From NCBI GenBank assembly GCA_937930845.1, contig CALHBJ010000004.1, forward strand, positions 148,677 to 212,676: 64,000 nt of DNA. The letters are read 5' to 3'. This DNA is from an uncultured Rhizobiaceae group bacterium. Its GTDB lineage: Bacteria; Pseudomonadota; Alphaproteobacteria; Rhizobiales; Rhizobiaceae. The notes beneath the pieces are model-generated. The model was not told the DNA's origin and did not search any database. It worked only from the letters and a program-made list of their open reading frames with translations. This document shows, one piece after another, positions 52,777 through 63,467 of the stretch (the first letter of the stretch is position 1; each line of letters begins with the position of its first letter). A program made the position numbers and the translations under genes.

Positions 52777-53064
52777 ATGACCTTACTCGATACATTTGCC
52801 CCCACCGATACCCGTAATCCGGTACATCCGGCGCTGGATTTCCTGAGCGTAACATTTGCCAATCTGGTGGAATACAGGCGGCGGGTGCGCCAGCATCGCC
52901 GGGACCGGCTGGCGTTTCAGCAATTGCTTTATCTTGATGATCAGACCCTCAAAGACATCGGGTATAATCGTTTCGACGTGGTGCGCGCCAATGAACTGCC
53001 ATTGCATATTAATGCGGCACAGACGCTGCGAATGGGAGATCGTTACAATTGTGCGTGCAATTGA
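52777..53064 (+). CDS. DUF1127 small protein
   Basis: 95 residues. The DUF1127 core is FQQLLYLDDQTLKDIGYNRFDVVRAN, preceded by an Arg-rich helix (YRRRVRQHRRDRLA). Strong ribosome site AAGGAG. DUF1127 proteins in alphaproteobacteria bind RNA or affect phosphate and carbon metabolism; pairing with a divergent LysR gene is common. The specific role here is unknown. Confidence 0.88.
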   Translation: MTLLDTFAPTDTRNPVHPALDFLSVTFANLVEYRRRVRQHRRDRLAFQQLLYLDDQTLKDIGYNRFDVVRANELPLHINAAQTLRMGDRYNCACN

Positions 53065-53128
53065 CGGGCGTATGATTCATGGCCTGCAGTGGTGTGCCAT
53101 AAAAAGCAGAACCGAATTGAGCCGGGCC

Positions 53129-54109
53129 TTATTCCAGAGCCTTGATCCAGTCTGCAGCTACGCCCGCCAGCGGTTCGGAATTGGACGGGCTGAGAATGCG
53201 CCCGGCAATCACGTGATTGAGCGGATCTTCGGATTCTTCCACTTCAAATACGGTCGCTTCGGCGGCGGTTGACTGGCCCCAGCGCGCGGCGATATCGGCT
53301 GTTATATCCGCGCGCACCACGCCGTCTTCGGGGTGATAGATGAACAGGGCCGGAATTTCGATTTCTTCAAAGCGCAAAGTGTTCACATGCTCAACGCTGG
53401 CTGCCATGGGCAGAAGTGAAACAGTGGGATATTTTGTCGTCCACCATTTGGCGTGTTCCGGGCTGGATGGTTCAAAGGACCGTTCGGCACCAAACACCAT
53501 GGGAATCCAGTCCCGGCCAAATCCCATGGTCAAAACGCTGGCGGCCGGGTTGTTCAGGCCATAATTTGGCGAAATCATCACCAGCCCCGCCACGTCGCGG
53601 CTCAAAGTTGGTCTGGTGGCTGCCCAACTGGCAAATGTGCCGCCGGTGGAAGCGGAGATAACGACGACTTTTTCGCCCAGCATGCGGCCAATGGCGAGGG
53701 CTTCGGCGGTGTCGTTGAACCAGTCATTGACTGTTGCGGTGGCCATGGCCTCGCTGCCAGCGCCATGGCCGGTCAGACGTGTGTAGAACAGGTTTGCACC
53801 CAATTCCCTGGCGATGAGGTCCGGGAGCGGCCGTGTTTCTTCAAGCGTTGCGGAAAATCCGTGAATGTAGACGAGGGAAACCGGTGTCTTTTCCCTGGTT
53901 GCCGGGTTGGCCCAGATAACCTGTTTTTGAGCGCCGGGAATGATGTTGGCAACCCGTTCTTCGGATTTCGCCAGATAGGTTTCCACATCCGTTCCAATGA
54001 ACGAATCCTCAAACCTTACGGTTTCGTCCACATGTTCAGTTGGACCAAACCAAGCCCCAAACCCAGCCAGCACCAGAACCACCCCTAGAATTACCAGTAA
54101 TTTTTTCAC
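53129..54109 (-). CDS. Membrane-anchored alpha/beta hydrolase
   Basis: 326 residues. N-terminal hydrophobic anchor LLVILGVVLVLAGFGAWF, oxyanion loop YIHGFSAT, nucleophile S154 in SASTGG, acid in YHPEDGVVRA and a His in DPLNHVIAG near the end. A lipase/esterase-like serine hydrolase facing the periplasm. The Gly before the nucleophile is Ser, a mild variation of G-x-S-x-G. Substrate unknown. Confidence 0.85.
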   Translation of the reverse strand: MKKLLVILGVVLVLAGFGAWFGPTEHVDETVRFEDSFIGTDVETYLAKSEERVANIIPGAQKQVIWANPATREKTPVSLVYIHGFSATLEETRPLPDLIARELGANLFYTRLTGHGAGSEAMATATVNDWFNDTAEALAIGRMLGEKVVVISASTGGTFASWAATRPTLSRDVAGLVMISPNYGLNNPAASVLTMGFGRDWIPMVFGAERSFEPSSPEHAKWWTTKYPTVSLLPMAASVEHVNTLRFEEIEIPALFIYHPEDGVVRADITADIAARWGQSTAAEATVFEVEESEDPLNHVIAGRILSPSNSEPLAGVAADWIKALE

Positions 54110-54235
54110 GAATGTTCCTCTTCGCTTTACGCCACTTAGCGGGCTGGAATCGCAATTAGCAAGATGACATGGTTGTCACAATGGCAACTACAAACAGTTG
54201 ATTTCGAATATAACCCGCAATCAATCGGCTTGGGA

Positions 54236-55441
54236 TCAATTCAGCCCGGTCGCGATGGCGCGGAACATTTCGATCGTTTCGCGCTTAATGGTGTTGCCCC
54301 TGGCATTGTCATTGCGGAAACCGCGATGGGCGGAGGTTTTGACGATCACCGTGCGGGTGCGGCGGTTGATATAGATATACTGTCCGTAAATGCCTGCGGC
54401 GAAAAACTCTTCGACGGGATTGGGCGGCACCCACCACTGGTATCCATAGCCAAAGGGAATGATCGCTTCCGGCTTGGGGGCCGTATCTCGCACCGATTGC
54501 TCGGCCCAGGATTCGGGAATGATCTGCTTGCCGTTCCATTGGCCCTTGTCGAGGAACATTTGGCCAAAACGCGCATAGTCGCGGGTGGACACATTTAGCC
54601 CACCCAGTGCAAATGACACGCCATAGCCATCTGTGACGTAATAGGCATCCTGCTCAAAGCCCAGGGGTGAAATGACATCATCACCAATGATCTGGGCCAA
54701 TGATTTCCCCGTTGCCTGGCGCAGCACCATGGCCAGAACATGGGTGTCGATTGAGGTGTATTTGCGCTCGACGCCCGGTTCACGCAGCTTTTCGTGCAGG
54801 CCAGCGGCAAATGCGTCCATTGAGCCGCCCAGGGCCAGCGTGCGCCCCATCTTGTTGATGTCGCTGTTGAAATCCAGATAATCTTCGTTGAACAGCACGC
54901 CACTGGCCATTTGCAGAACATTGCGAATGGTAACGCCCTCATAGGCCGTGCCGCGCAGGGCCTCCACATAATCGGTAACCTGATCATCAAGGTTCTTGAT
55001 GTCGCCACGCTCAACGGCAAGGCCGAAGGCAGCTGACAGAAAGGATTTCGCCATGGACCAGGAAATGCGCTTGTCGCCTTTTCCTGTGTCCAGGAAATAG
55101 CTTTCAGATGCGATTTTGCCATCCTGGACGACCAGAAAAGATGTCGTTTGGGTTTTTGCCAGCCAGGTTGATATATCTTTCGTGGCCCCTTCAAATTCAT
55201 AGGTCTTGGGCAGTTCGACGGCCTGCTCAGCCCAGGCGACCGGGGCGCCCGAACGGGGAATGGGGACCGAGAGGAACAGGTCTTCCATGTTTGAGAAATT
55301 CGAGATGATGCGGGATTCGCTGAACAGCGAATTCACATGATAGAGACGCATCAGCCGTTCACGATTGTACAGGCCTGCAACAATGCCCACTGCGACAAGT
55401 GCCAATAGCAGCCACAAACCCCATTTGATCACTTTACGCAT
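54236..55441 (-). CDS. Serine hydrolase of the beta-lactamase/PBP family
   Basis: 401 residues with an N-terminal membrane anchor (WLLLALVAVGIVAGLY). Catalytic S129-x-x-K132 (WSMAKSF), a Tyr in ERKYTSIDTHVL in place of the Y-x-N motif, and H-R-G near residue 380 as the KTG-box equivalent. Class C beta-lactamase-like esterases or D-aminopeptidases have this set. Probably acts on a cell-envelope ester or peptide; resistance is not implied. On the same strand as the alpha/beta hydrolase. Confidence 0.88.
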   Translation of the reverse strand: MRKVIKWGLWLLLALVAVGIVAGLYNRERLMRLYHVNSLFSESRIISNFSNMEDLFLSVPIPRSGAPVAWAEQAVELPKTYEFEGATKDISTWLAKTQTTSFLVVQDGKIASESYFLDTGKGDKRISWSMAKSFLSAAFGLAVERGDIKNLDDQVTDYVEALRGTAYEGVTIRNVLQMASGVLFNEDYLDFNSDINKMGRTLALGGSMDAFAAGLHEKLREPGVERKYTSIDTHVLAMVLRQATGKSLAQIIGDDVISPLGFEQDAYYVTDGYGVSFALGGLNVSTRDYARFGQMFLDKGQWNGKQIIPESWAEQSVRDTAPKPEAIIPFGYGYQWWVPPNPVEEFFAAGIYGQYIYINRRTRTVIVKTSAHRGFRNDNARGNTIKRETIEMFRAIATGLN

Positions 55442-55669
55442 GTTGTTTTCTCATCCCTGATGTTGTGGCCGCGCGCCCAGAACGGGGGCATCTGCCAGGC
55501 GGTCTTTTTGACGTAAACGTTAGCTTTTGCCAAGGCAAAGGGCAGTGGAATGGCCACCAGTTCCCCCGCTAAATTTCCTAGCTATGTTCGTACCTATGGT
55601 TGCTTTTGCACAGCCGGGCAGGGGCCTTATCTTTGAAAACTTTACTTTTTTGCCAATAGTATGATAACC

Positions 55670-55682
55670 TTACGTAACGTAA
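55670..55682. promoter_or_regulatory. Palindromic operator candidate before the MscS gene
   Basis: TTACGT-A-ACGTAA, a perfect palindrome 19 bases upstream of the ATG. It resembles sites of MerR-type regulators of branched-chain and fatty acid catabolism, but no such regulator is nearby. A TATGAT -10-like hexamer lies just before it. Confidence 0.4.
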
Positions 55683-55701
55683 TTTTATCAAGGTGAATTC
55701 A

Positions 55702-56523
55702 ATGGAAAGTGAAGCAGTTGAACAATTGAGTGGCGGGGTATCGTGGCTCGCCGCGAATGGGATGAACATTCTCATGGCAATTGCCATCATTATATTGGCG
55801 TTCATTATCGCTGGTTTTGTCAAAAGGATCATCGCCCGTGTGGCGAACTCAAATGAGGCGCTGGACGATACGTTGTTTGAGTTTCTGGGCTCGCTGGCGC
55901 GCTATGCGATTCTGGCATTCGCCGGAATTATGGTTCTGGAGCGATTTGGTATCACGACAACATCGCTTGTTGCGCTCATTGGTGCCGCCGGACTGGCGAT
56001 TGGTTTGGCATTGCAGGGTACGCTCTCAAATCTGGCTGCCGGGGTGATGCTGCTATTGTTCCGTCCGTTTAGGGTGGGGGACTTCATCGATGGGGCCGGG
56101 GTGTTTGGCAAGGTGGAATCGATCACGTTGTTCACCACAGATTTAAGCACGTTCGACAATCAGCACATCATTGTGCCCAATAGCGAATTGTGGGGCACGA
56201 AAATCATCAATCACAGCCATCATCCGGTGCGCGGTGTGGATCTGACATTTTCTGTTGGGTATGGGGCCGATCTGGAGAAGGCCAAAAATGCCATCCTCAA
56301 GGCGGTCAATGCCAATGAGCATGTGCTCAGCGATCCGCAGCCCTGGATTGCGGTCGACAAATTGTCGGAAAGTTCAGTGGATATTGTCGTGCGCCCGTTT
56401 TGCAACGGGGAGCATTACTTTGACGTGCGCTATGCGTTGCCACAGGCTGTGAAGGAAGAACTGAACAAGCAAAAGATCGAAATTCCGTTCCCCCATCGGG
56501 TGCTTATTCAAGCCAAGGGCTAA
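55702..56523 (+). CDS. Small-conductance mechanosensitive channel, MscS family
   Basis: 273 residues from ATG 55702 with AAGG eight bases upstream. Three membrane helices, the last being the pore helix GAAGLAIGLALQGTLSNLAAG with Gly/Ala packing, then the cytoplasmic beta domain (FRVGDFIDGAGVFGKVESI, IVPNSELW) and C-terminal domain ending with FPHRVLI. Length equals E. coli MscS. Opens under membrane tension to release solutes on osmotic downshock. Confidence 0.93.
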   Translation: MESEAVEQLSGGVSWLAANGMNILMAIAIIILAFIIAGFVKRIIARVANSNEALDDTLFEFLGSLARYAILAFAGIMVLERFGITTTSLVALIGAAGLAIGLALQGTLSNLAAGVMLLLFRPFRVGDFIDGAGVFGKVESITLFTTDLSTFDNQHIIVPNSELWGTKIINHSHHPVRGVDLTFSVGYGADLEKAKNAILKAVNANEHVLSDPQPWIAVDKLSESSVDIVVRPFCNGEHYFDVRYALPQAVKEELNKQKIEIPFPHRVLIQAKG

Positions 56524-56548
56524 CGGTTTCTCATCCATTCATGTCTGG

Positions 56549-56583
56549 CGGGCTGGGGTGGTTGTGCCCCGGCCCGTTTTTTT
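56549..56583 (+). terminator. Rho-independent terminator of the MscS gene
   Basis: CGGGCTGGGG pairs with CCCCGGCCCG (one G-T), loop TGGTTGTG, followed by seven T. Confidence 0.9.
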
Positions 56584-56598
56584 GTGCGAATTGGCGCA

Positions 56599-57369
56599 TT
56601 ATCTGTTTAAAAACTCGATCAGCTTTTGTTGGTAGGCGCGGCTAACGGGTACAATGTCACCTGTTGTGAGTTCCAAACTCATGTTCTGGCCCGACTTTTG
56701 ATGCGCCACGATGGCCTTTTGGGAGATCCAATGGGAGCGGTGAACCTGCATGCCTGTATCGTTGGGGAATTCCCGTATGACATCTGAAAACCGCGCCAGC
56801 ACAAGCCGGTTTTCATTGTCGGTTGTGAGGCGCACATAATGCTCCTGGGCCTCAACCCAGATTACCTGGCCATCCAGCGGTGGCGTTAATCCTGCAAGCA
56901 AGGTGCCGGCGGGCTGATCCTGGCCGGGCAGGGAAGTTGGTGCGGCATTGCGCAATATCCAGCGGGGAATGCTGAGCAGCAAGCACAGTGCAATGTGATT
57001 GTCTGCCAGATAGATCATTTCCAGAAACAACGCCCTTGATCGCGATTGGGAAACCTCCGCACTGGCCCCTATGCCCAGTTCGGGATAGCCCAAAACGATA
57101 TCAACGGCGGTCACGGACAATACAAATGGCAGGTGGCTGATCAATATTGCCAGCACGGTGATGGTGGTGAATGTCAGTCTTTCCTGGAAATATTTCTCGA
57201 TGACGGAGCGGATCACAAAGAACAACAGGCTCTGGGCGGCAATGCGCAGGAACCAATAGGAAAAATTCTGTACCATGCCAGCGGCATTTTCCTGTTGTGC
57301 ATGGGACGCTATGAGGAGCGCCGCCAACAGCGCCACAACTGCCATATAACGTTCTTCGTTATGCACCAT
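56599..57369 (-). CDS. LytTR-type DNA-binding membrane protein
   Basis: 256 residues. Four or so hydrophobic segments (about 8-24, 37-55, 66-93, 120-140) precede a LytTR domain (about 160-256: IWVEAQEHYVRLTT, RFSDVIREFP, QVHRSHWISQKAIVAH, VPVSRAYQQKLIEFL). Membrane-bound LytTR regulators control genes directly from the membrane, often for bacteriocins, competence or envelope. Target and signal unknown; it is convergent with the MscS gene and divergent from the secreted lectin-like gene, which may be a target. Confidence 0.87.
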   Translation of the reverse strand: MVHNEERYMAVVALLAALLIASHAQQENAAGMVQNFSYWFLRIAAQSLLFFVIRSVIEKYFQERLTFTTITVLAILISHLPFVLSVTAVDIVLGYPELGIGASAEVSQSRSRALFLEMIYLADNHIALCLLLSIPRWILRNAAPTSLPGQDQPAGTLLAGLTPPLDGQVIWVEAQEHYVRLTTDNENRLVLARFSDVIREFPNDTGMQVHRSHWISQKAIVAHQKSGQNMSLELTTGDIVPVSRAYQQKLIEFLNR

Positions 57370-57593
57370 TCATGTATTCCATTCGTGCTTCTTGAATTGC
57401 ACTAGTACACTCCAGACCTTTTGAAACAAGGGGTTGTGGGAAGCGGGATGCGCTGGCTGGAACTGCGTAGATGGCTTTCAAGAATGGTAAAGTTTAGTTG
57501 GCTTGAGCAAGTCCGTGGCTTTCACTAACACTTGCGAAGGTGGGGAAGGGTTGTCCTTCACCTTACTGCTGGCCCCGAAATGGAGATCGAAAT

Positions 57594-58247
57594 ATGTCTA
57601 AACTTGCATTTGTAAAAGCTGCCGCGGCAGCGTTGCCGCTCATCGCTTTTTGCGCACCTGTCGCATCGGCTCAGGATGCCTCAATGAGCTTTTTCATCAC
57701 CAGTGTTGGTTCCGGTAATGGCGGTAATCTTGGCGGCCTTGAAGGGGCCGATGCCCATTGCGGCAAACTGGCTGAAGCTGCCGGTGTTCAGGGCAAAACC
57801 TGGAAGGCTTATTTGAGCACGCAGGAAGAGGGGAAGCGGGGTGTTTCCGCGCGCGACCGCATCGGCAGTGGACCGTGGTACAACGCTAAAGGCGTTTTGA
57901 TCGCAAAAGATCTCGACGAGCTCCATCTCAACCCCAATATTGTCAAATCCACGGCGCTGGATGAGGCCGGGAAAACCGTAAACGGGCGCGGTGACAAGCC
58001 CAATCGGCATGACATTTTGACCGGCTCCATGATGGACGGGACGGCTTATTTTCCCAATGTGAAAGAAGACCGCACGTGCAGCAACTGGACAAGCTCAGGC
58101 GAGGGAAGTGCCTCGGTTGGCCACCATGACCGCCATGGCGGCGGCAATGTTTCGTGGAATTCTGCGCATAATTCACGCGGTTGCTCGCAGGAAGCGTTGA
58201 CCAAAACCGGCGGTGCTGGATTGTTCATGTGCTTTGCGGCCAACTAA
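57594..58247 (+). CDS. Secreted lectin-like (DUF1554-type) protein
   Basis: 217 residues from ATG 57594 with GGAG eight bases upstream. Signal peptide with Ala-rich core ending VASA. Mature domain: FFITSVGSGNGGNLGGLEGADAHCGKLAEAAG, WKAYLSTQ, ARDRIGSGPWYNAKG, late CSNWTSSGEG, CSQEALTKTGGAGLFMCF. This is the C-type-lectin-like/endostatin-like DUF1554 pattern, with six Cys likely in disulfides. Possibly an extracellular binding protein. Function unknown. Confidence 0.78.
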   Translation: MSKLAFVKAAAAALPLIAFCAPVASAQDASMSFFITSVGSGNGGNLGGLEGADAHCGKLAEAAGVQGKTWKAYLSTQEEGKRGVSARDRIGSGPWYNAKGVLIAKDLDELHLNPNIVKSTALDEAGKTVNGRGDKPNRHDILTGSMMDGTAYFPNVKEDRTCSNWTSSGEGSASVGHHDRHGGGNVSWNSAHNSRGCSQEALTKTGGAGLFMCFAAN

Positions 58248-58254
58248 TCTAAAT

Positions 58255-58293
58255 ATGCCGGCCCCATTCGAAATGGGGCCGGCATTTCTTTTT
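58255..58293 (+). terminator. Terminator of the lectin-like gene
   Basis: Perfect 13-base arms (ATGCCGGCCCCAT and its complement) around TCGAA, followed by TTCTTTTT. Confidence 0.93.
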
Positions 58294-58325
58294 GACCCTT
58301 GCCTTCAAGAATCGAGATCCCGTCC

Positions 58326-58853
58326 ATGTGCATGCCGTTTCTGAACAACCTAAAAATGCGCACGGCCCTGGCTGGCGCACTAATGGCGATGTTGATTACG
58401 CCAGCAAATGCGGATCTGGCAGTTGCTTTCGACGAGGGGGCGCCCAAGGACAGGTTCACCTTCAAGAATGTGGGTACATGTGCCATTGGCGCGTCAACAC
58501 TGCTGCTGGACCTCTCCGGGTCGAAAGCGGGCCTTATATTTGATGTGACGGACAGCGGAGCCGGTGTTGAAGTGTTCCAGCCCCTGGAAATTGTCGCCGG
58601 TGCCGGTCTCTTGGCCCGTATTCCAGATGTGAAAGACGGTGATGCCAAACTGGAGCTGAAATTGACCGAACTGAAGCCCGGTCAATCAATCGCTTTTACA
58701 ATTGACGTGGACGATACGGCCGGAGGGCGGGAGATCACGATATCAGATTCTGAGATAAGCGGCGCGCGGGTTCAGCTGTTGCTTGCGGGAAGCCAGGTTT
58801 CAGGCGTATTTGGCACCGATGCTCAAACCACTTTGAAATTGGACAATTGTTAG
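58326..58853 (+). CDS. Secreted protein resembling aggregation factor core
   Basis: 175 residues from ATG 58326; Met3 or Met11 are also possible. Signal peptide LAGALMAMLITPANA. Mature part is beta-rich and acidic: VAFDEGAPKDRFTFKN, CAIGASTLLLDLSGSKAGLIFDV and FTIDVDDTAGGREITISDSEI. I associate this pattern with alphaproteobacterial proteins annotated as aggregation factor core. Two Cys (near residues 44 and 175) may pair. Biological role not established. Confidence 0.7.
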   Translation: MCMPFLNNLKMRTALAGALMAMLITPANADLAVAFDEGAPKDRFTFKNVGTCAIGASTLLLDLSGSKAGLIFDVTDSGAGVEVFQPLEIVAGAGLLARIPDVKDGDAKLELKLTELKPGQSIAFTIDVDDTAGGREITISDSEISGARVQLLLAGSQVSGVFGTDAQTTLKLDNC

Positions 58854-58878
58854 GGCCTCGCCCTTAGTGCAATGCGCT

Positions 58879-59190
58879 TTAGTATTTGATGAAGCGCACG
58901 CCGATTTCGTTGCTGCGACGCCACGCCACGCGGGCACGGGTCTCGATGCCTTCCTGACGGCTTGTCAGTACAAATTCGTCAGGAACAGCCGCCGGGTTAG
59001 CGACACTCAACCGTGCACCACGTGAATGCAAATCTCTCAGTGTGCAACTGAGGGTTTGACCAGTTGCCTCAACGACAATGCTGGCAGCCTTTTGCAATTC
59101 AACGCGGGTTTCGCGCCGCTTATTGGTGGTGCCCGCTTGGCCTACGGTTGACCGCAGCAAACGATTGGGTCTGTTGGCCGACTTAAACAT
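58879..59190 (-). CDS. PilZ-domain protein
   Basis: 103 residues: a basic N-terminus, RRETRVEL (the R-x-x-x-R c-di-GMP motif), then LRDLHSRGARLSV where D-x-S-x-x-G is expected, and ARVAWRRSNEIGVRF. The R-x-x-x-R is present, but the Ser of the second motif is His, so c-di-GMP binding may be weak. Stand-alone PilZ adaptors control motility or polysaccharide. No partner gene is adjacent. Confidence 0.83.
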   Translation of the reverse strand: MFKSANRPNRLLRSTVGQAGTTNKRRETRVELQKAASIVVEATGQTLSCTLRDLHSRGARLSVANPAAVPDEFVLTSRQEGIETRARVAWRRSNEIGVRFIKY

Positions 59191-59305
59191 CTGTCCCCGG
59201 ATAATCCTGAATGTTTGTTGGTATGCGCAAATCCTAAGTCAAAACTGATTAAGTCTTCGTTGCTTCATTCGGTAGAAATTGAGATTTCTCCCCGATTTGG
59301 CGACT

Positions 59306-59860
59306 TTACCGCAGGTATTGGGTTGCACGACGCAGGGTGACGCGACGATTGCGCCATTCGGGGGCCTGGGTGGGGACCAGCAGCAGTTCTTCGCCGTAAC
59401 CGACAGTGATCAGCATGCGCGATGGCACGCCGAACCAGGATACCAGAGCTCGCTTGAGCGATCCGGCACGTTGTTCAGACAATGCCTGATTGGACTGAAA
59501 GCTGCCCACGGCATCCGTGTGGCCCTCAATGAGGAACCGCTCGCGGGGGCCACGGCGGAACCGCAGCAGAGCATCGGCGATGTTTTGAACCTTCCAGCGT
59601 TCGGCGCGGGCGATGCGTGCTGAACCAAACTCAAAATTTATCGACTGGATATTGATGGACGGCAATTGGCGGCGCAGTTTCCGGTTACGCTTCAATTCGT
59701 TGAGGCCAACTCTTGGAGCAGCGCTGTTGGCCGGGGCAGGGCGCGACAATTGTTTGTAGATTCGTTGGGCGCTTGGGGTCTGCTGTGCCTGAACGGTGCC
59801 AGCATAGGTGAGGCTCGCCAAAACTGCGATGCCGATGCGGGTTGAAATGGAATTGGTCAT
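59306..59860 (-). CDS. OmpA-family peptidoglycan-binding protein
   Basis: 184 residues: signal peptide (IGIAVLASLTYAGTVQA), a basic linker (NELKRNRKLRRQLP) and an OmpA-C domain with INFEFGSARI, LIEGHTDAVGS and NQALSEQRAGSLKRAL. The Asp and Arg that bind diaminopimelate are in place. No membrane barrel, so it is a periplasmic peptidoglycan-associated protein. Ends EWRNRRVTL, as usual. Confidence 0.9.
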   Translation of the reverse strand: MTNSISTRIGIAVLASLTYAGTVQAQQTPSAQRIYKQLSRPAPANSAAPRVGLNELKRNRKLRRQLPSINIQSINFEFGSARIARAERWKVQNIADALLRFRRGPRERFLIEGHTDAVGSFQSNQALSEQRAGSLKRALVSWFGVPSRMLITVGYGEELLLVPTQAPEWRNRRVTLRRATQYLR

Positions 59861-60390
59861 AAAAGTGATTCCTTCGATTCTGGTCTAAGAAAGGCGCAAC
59901 GAGGGTGAGTCGTCTTCCAGCAGTGGCGTGGTTATGAAATATGGTACATGAATGGAGGGTGAATGGTAATTATTGGCCTGATTGACGGCTTGGAGACCTG
60001 CCAACGACAAAAACGCCGCCGCGCAGGGCTAAAACGTACCATTTGCATCGCTTTAGGGTTGACCTAACCTGGGTATGGGCATAGATAGCGGCCATTCCAA
60101 GCCGATGTGAGTGTGGAAATTCGACGCGACGCGCGTTGGAACCAGCCCGCTCAAACAAGGTTTGAAAACACGGAACACAGATTTAAGAGCACGAACCGGC
60201 TGACGCTGGCTCCTCTGCATATGAACAAAGTGCCACAGCAGATTTTCTGGCTGATGGTGCTTTTTCGCATGTTGATGCTCTGAAATGAGCGATGCCGACT
60301 GAGGTGACAGCCCGGCCGGTGTATTTTGAAGCAGCCCATTCTCCAGACCGGAAGCGGTCACACGAGCGGGCGTAATATGAAGGATGTGTC
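59861..60390. other. Divergent region holding the str operon leader
   Basis: 530 bases between the OmpA and rpsL starts. It holds a good sigma-70 promoter (listed) and a leader of about 300 bases. Minus-strand frames in the leader are unconvincing. Confidence 0.6.
60059..60087 (+). promoter_or_regulatory. Sigma-70 promoter of the str operon
   Basis: -35 TTGACC (60059-60064), 17-base spacer, -10 TAGATA (60082-60087). It would give a 5' leader of about 300 bases before rpsL. Confidence 0.55.
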
Positions 60391-60762
60391 ATGCCGACCA
60401 TCAACCAGCTGGTCCGCAATCCGCGGAAAGCACCGGTCAAGAGAAGTAAAGTTCCAGCGATGGAACAGAACCCGCAGAAGCGCGGCGTTTGCACTCGTGT
60501 TTATACAACCACACCTAAGAAGCCGAACTCGGCTTTGCGTAAGGTTGCCAAAATTCGTTTGACCAACGGTTTTGAGGTTATCGGCTACATTCCAGGTGAG
60601 GGGCACAACCTTCAGGAACACTCGGTTGTCATGATTCGCGGCGGGCGCGTGAAAGACCTTCCCGGTGTTCGTTATCACATCATTCGCGGCGTGCTCGACA
60701 CGCAGGGCGTTAAAGACCGCAAGCAGCGCCGTTCGAAATACGGCGCCAAGCGTCCGAAATAA
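60391..60762 (+). CDS. rpsL: 30S ribosomal protein S12
   Basis: 123 residues, full length. It has the universal [20 protein letters not shown] block and [13 protein letters not shown]. The lysines at the streptomycin-resistance positions (in PKKPNS and GRVKDL) are wild type. Binds 16S rRNA at the decoding centre. AAGGA lies seven bases upstream. First gene of the str operon. Confidence 0.98.
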   Translation: MPTINQLVRNPRKAPVKRSKVPAMEQNPQKRGVCTRVYTTTPKKPNSALRKVAKIRLTNGFEVIGYIPGEGHNLQEHSVVMIRGGRVKDLPGVRYHIIRGVLDTQGVKDRKQRRSKYGAKRPK

Positions 60763-60774
60763 GGGTAGTAGAAG

Positions 60775-61245
60775 ATGTCACGTCGTCACCGCGCAGAAAA
60801 ACGCGAAATCAACCCTGATCCCAAGTTTGGTGATCTGGTTCTTTCCAAGTTCATGAATGCCGTCATGCTGGATGGCAAAAAGTCGATTGCAGAGCGTATC
60901 GTTTATGGTGCTCTGGATCAGGTGGAAGAAAAGGCGCGCCAGGAAGCGTTGCCCATGTTCCACACCGCGCTTGAAAATGTTGCGCCACAGGTTGAGGTTC
61001 GTTCCCGCCGTGTTGGTGGTGCAACTTACCAGGTTCCTGTTGAAGTGCGTACCGAGCGCCGTCAGGCATTGGCCATTCGCTGGCTGATTGCTGCTGCACG
61101 CAAGCGCAACGAAACAACGATGATTGAACGTTTGTCCGCTGAATTGCTGGACGCTGCAAACAATCGTGGTTCCGCCGTTAAGAAACGTGAAGACACGCAC
61201 AAGATGGCTGAAGCCAACCGCGCGTTTTCTCATTACCGCTGGTAA
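60775..61245 (+). CDS. rpsG: 30S ribosomal protein S7
   Basis: 156 residues, the usual length. [20 protein letters not shown] at the start and [21 protein letters not shown] in the body. Nucleates the 30S head and contacts E-site tRNA. Starts 13 bases after rpsL, so co-translated. Confidence 0.98.
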   Translation: MSRRHRAEKREINPDPKFGDLVLSKFMNAVMLDGKKSIAERIVYGALDQVEEKARQEALPMFHTALENVAPQVEVRSRRVGGATYQVPVEVRTERRQALAIRWLIAAARKRNETTMIERLSAELLDAANNRGSAVKKREDTHKMAEANRAFSHYRW

Positions 61246-61281
61246 CCGCATCCTTATTTCACCTATTTGACGAGCAAGATC

Positions 61282-63372
<2,091 letters not shown>

Positions 63373-63467
63373 CAACATCATCCTCCTTGCGCAGTTTGCG
63401 TTGCGCAGGGTGAACAGAAATTCAATTCAGAAGTCGTGCCAAGGGGCGCGGAAAATGGAGGCCTCAA

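Noticed and set aside
60183..60678. Minus-strand frames opposite the rpsL leader and gene
   Set aside because: Antisense to rpsL or its leader, without start signals or family resemblance.
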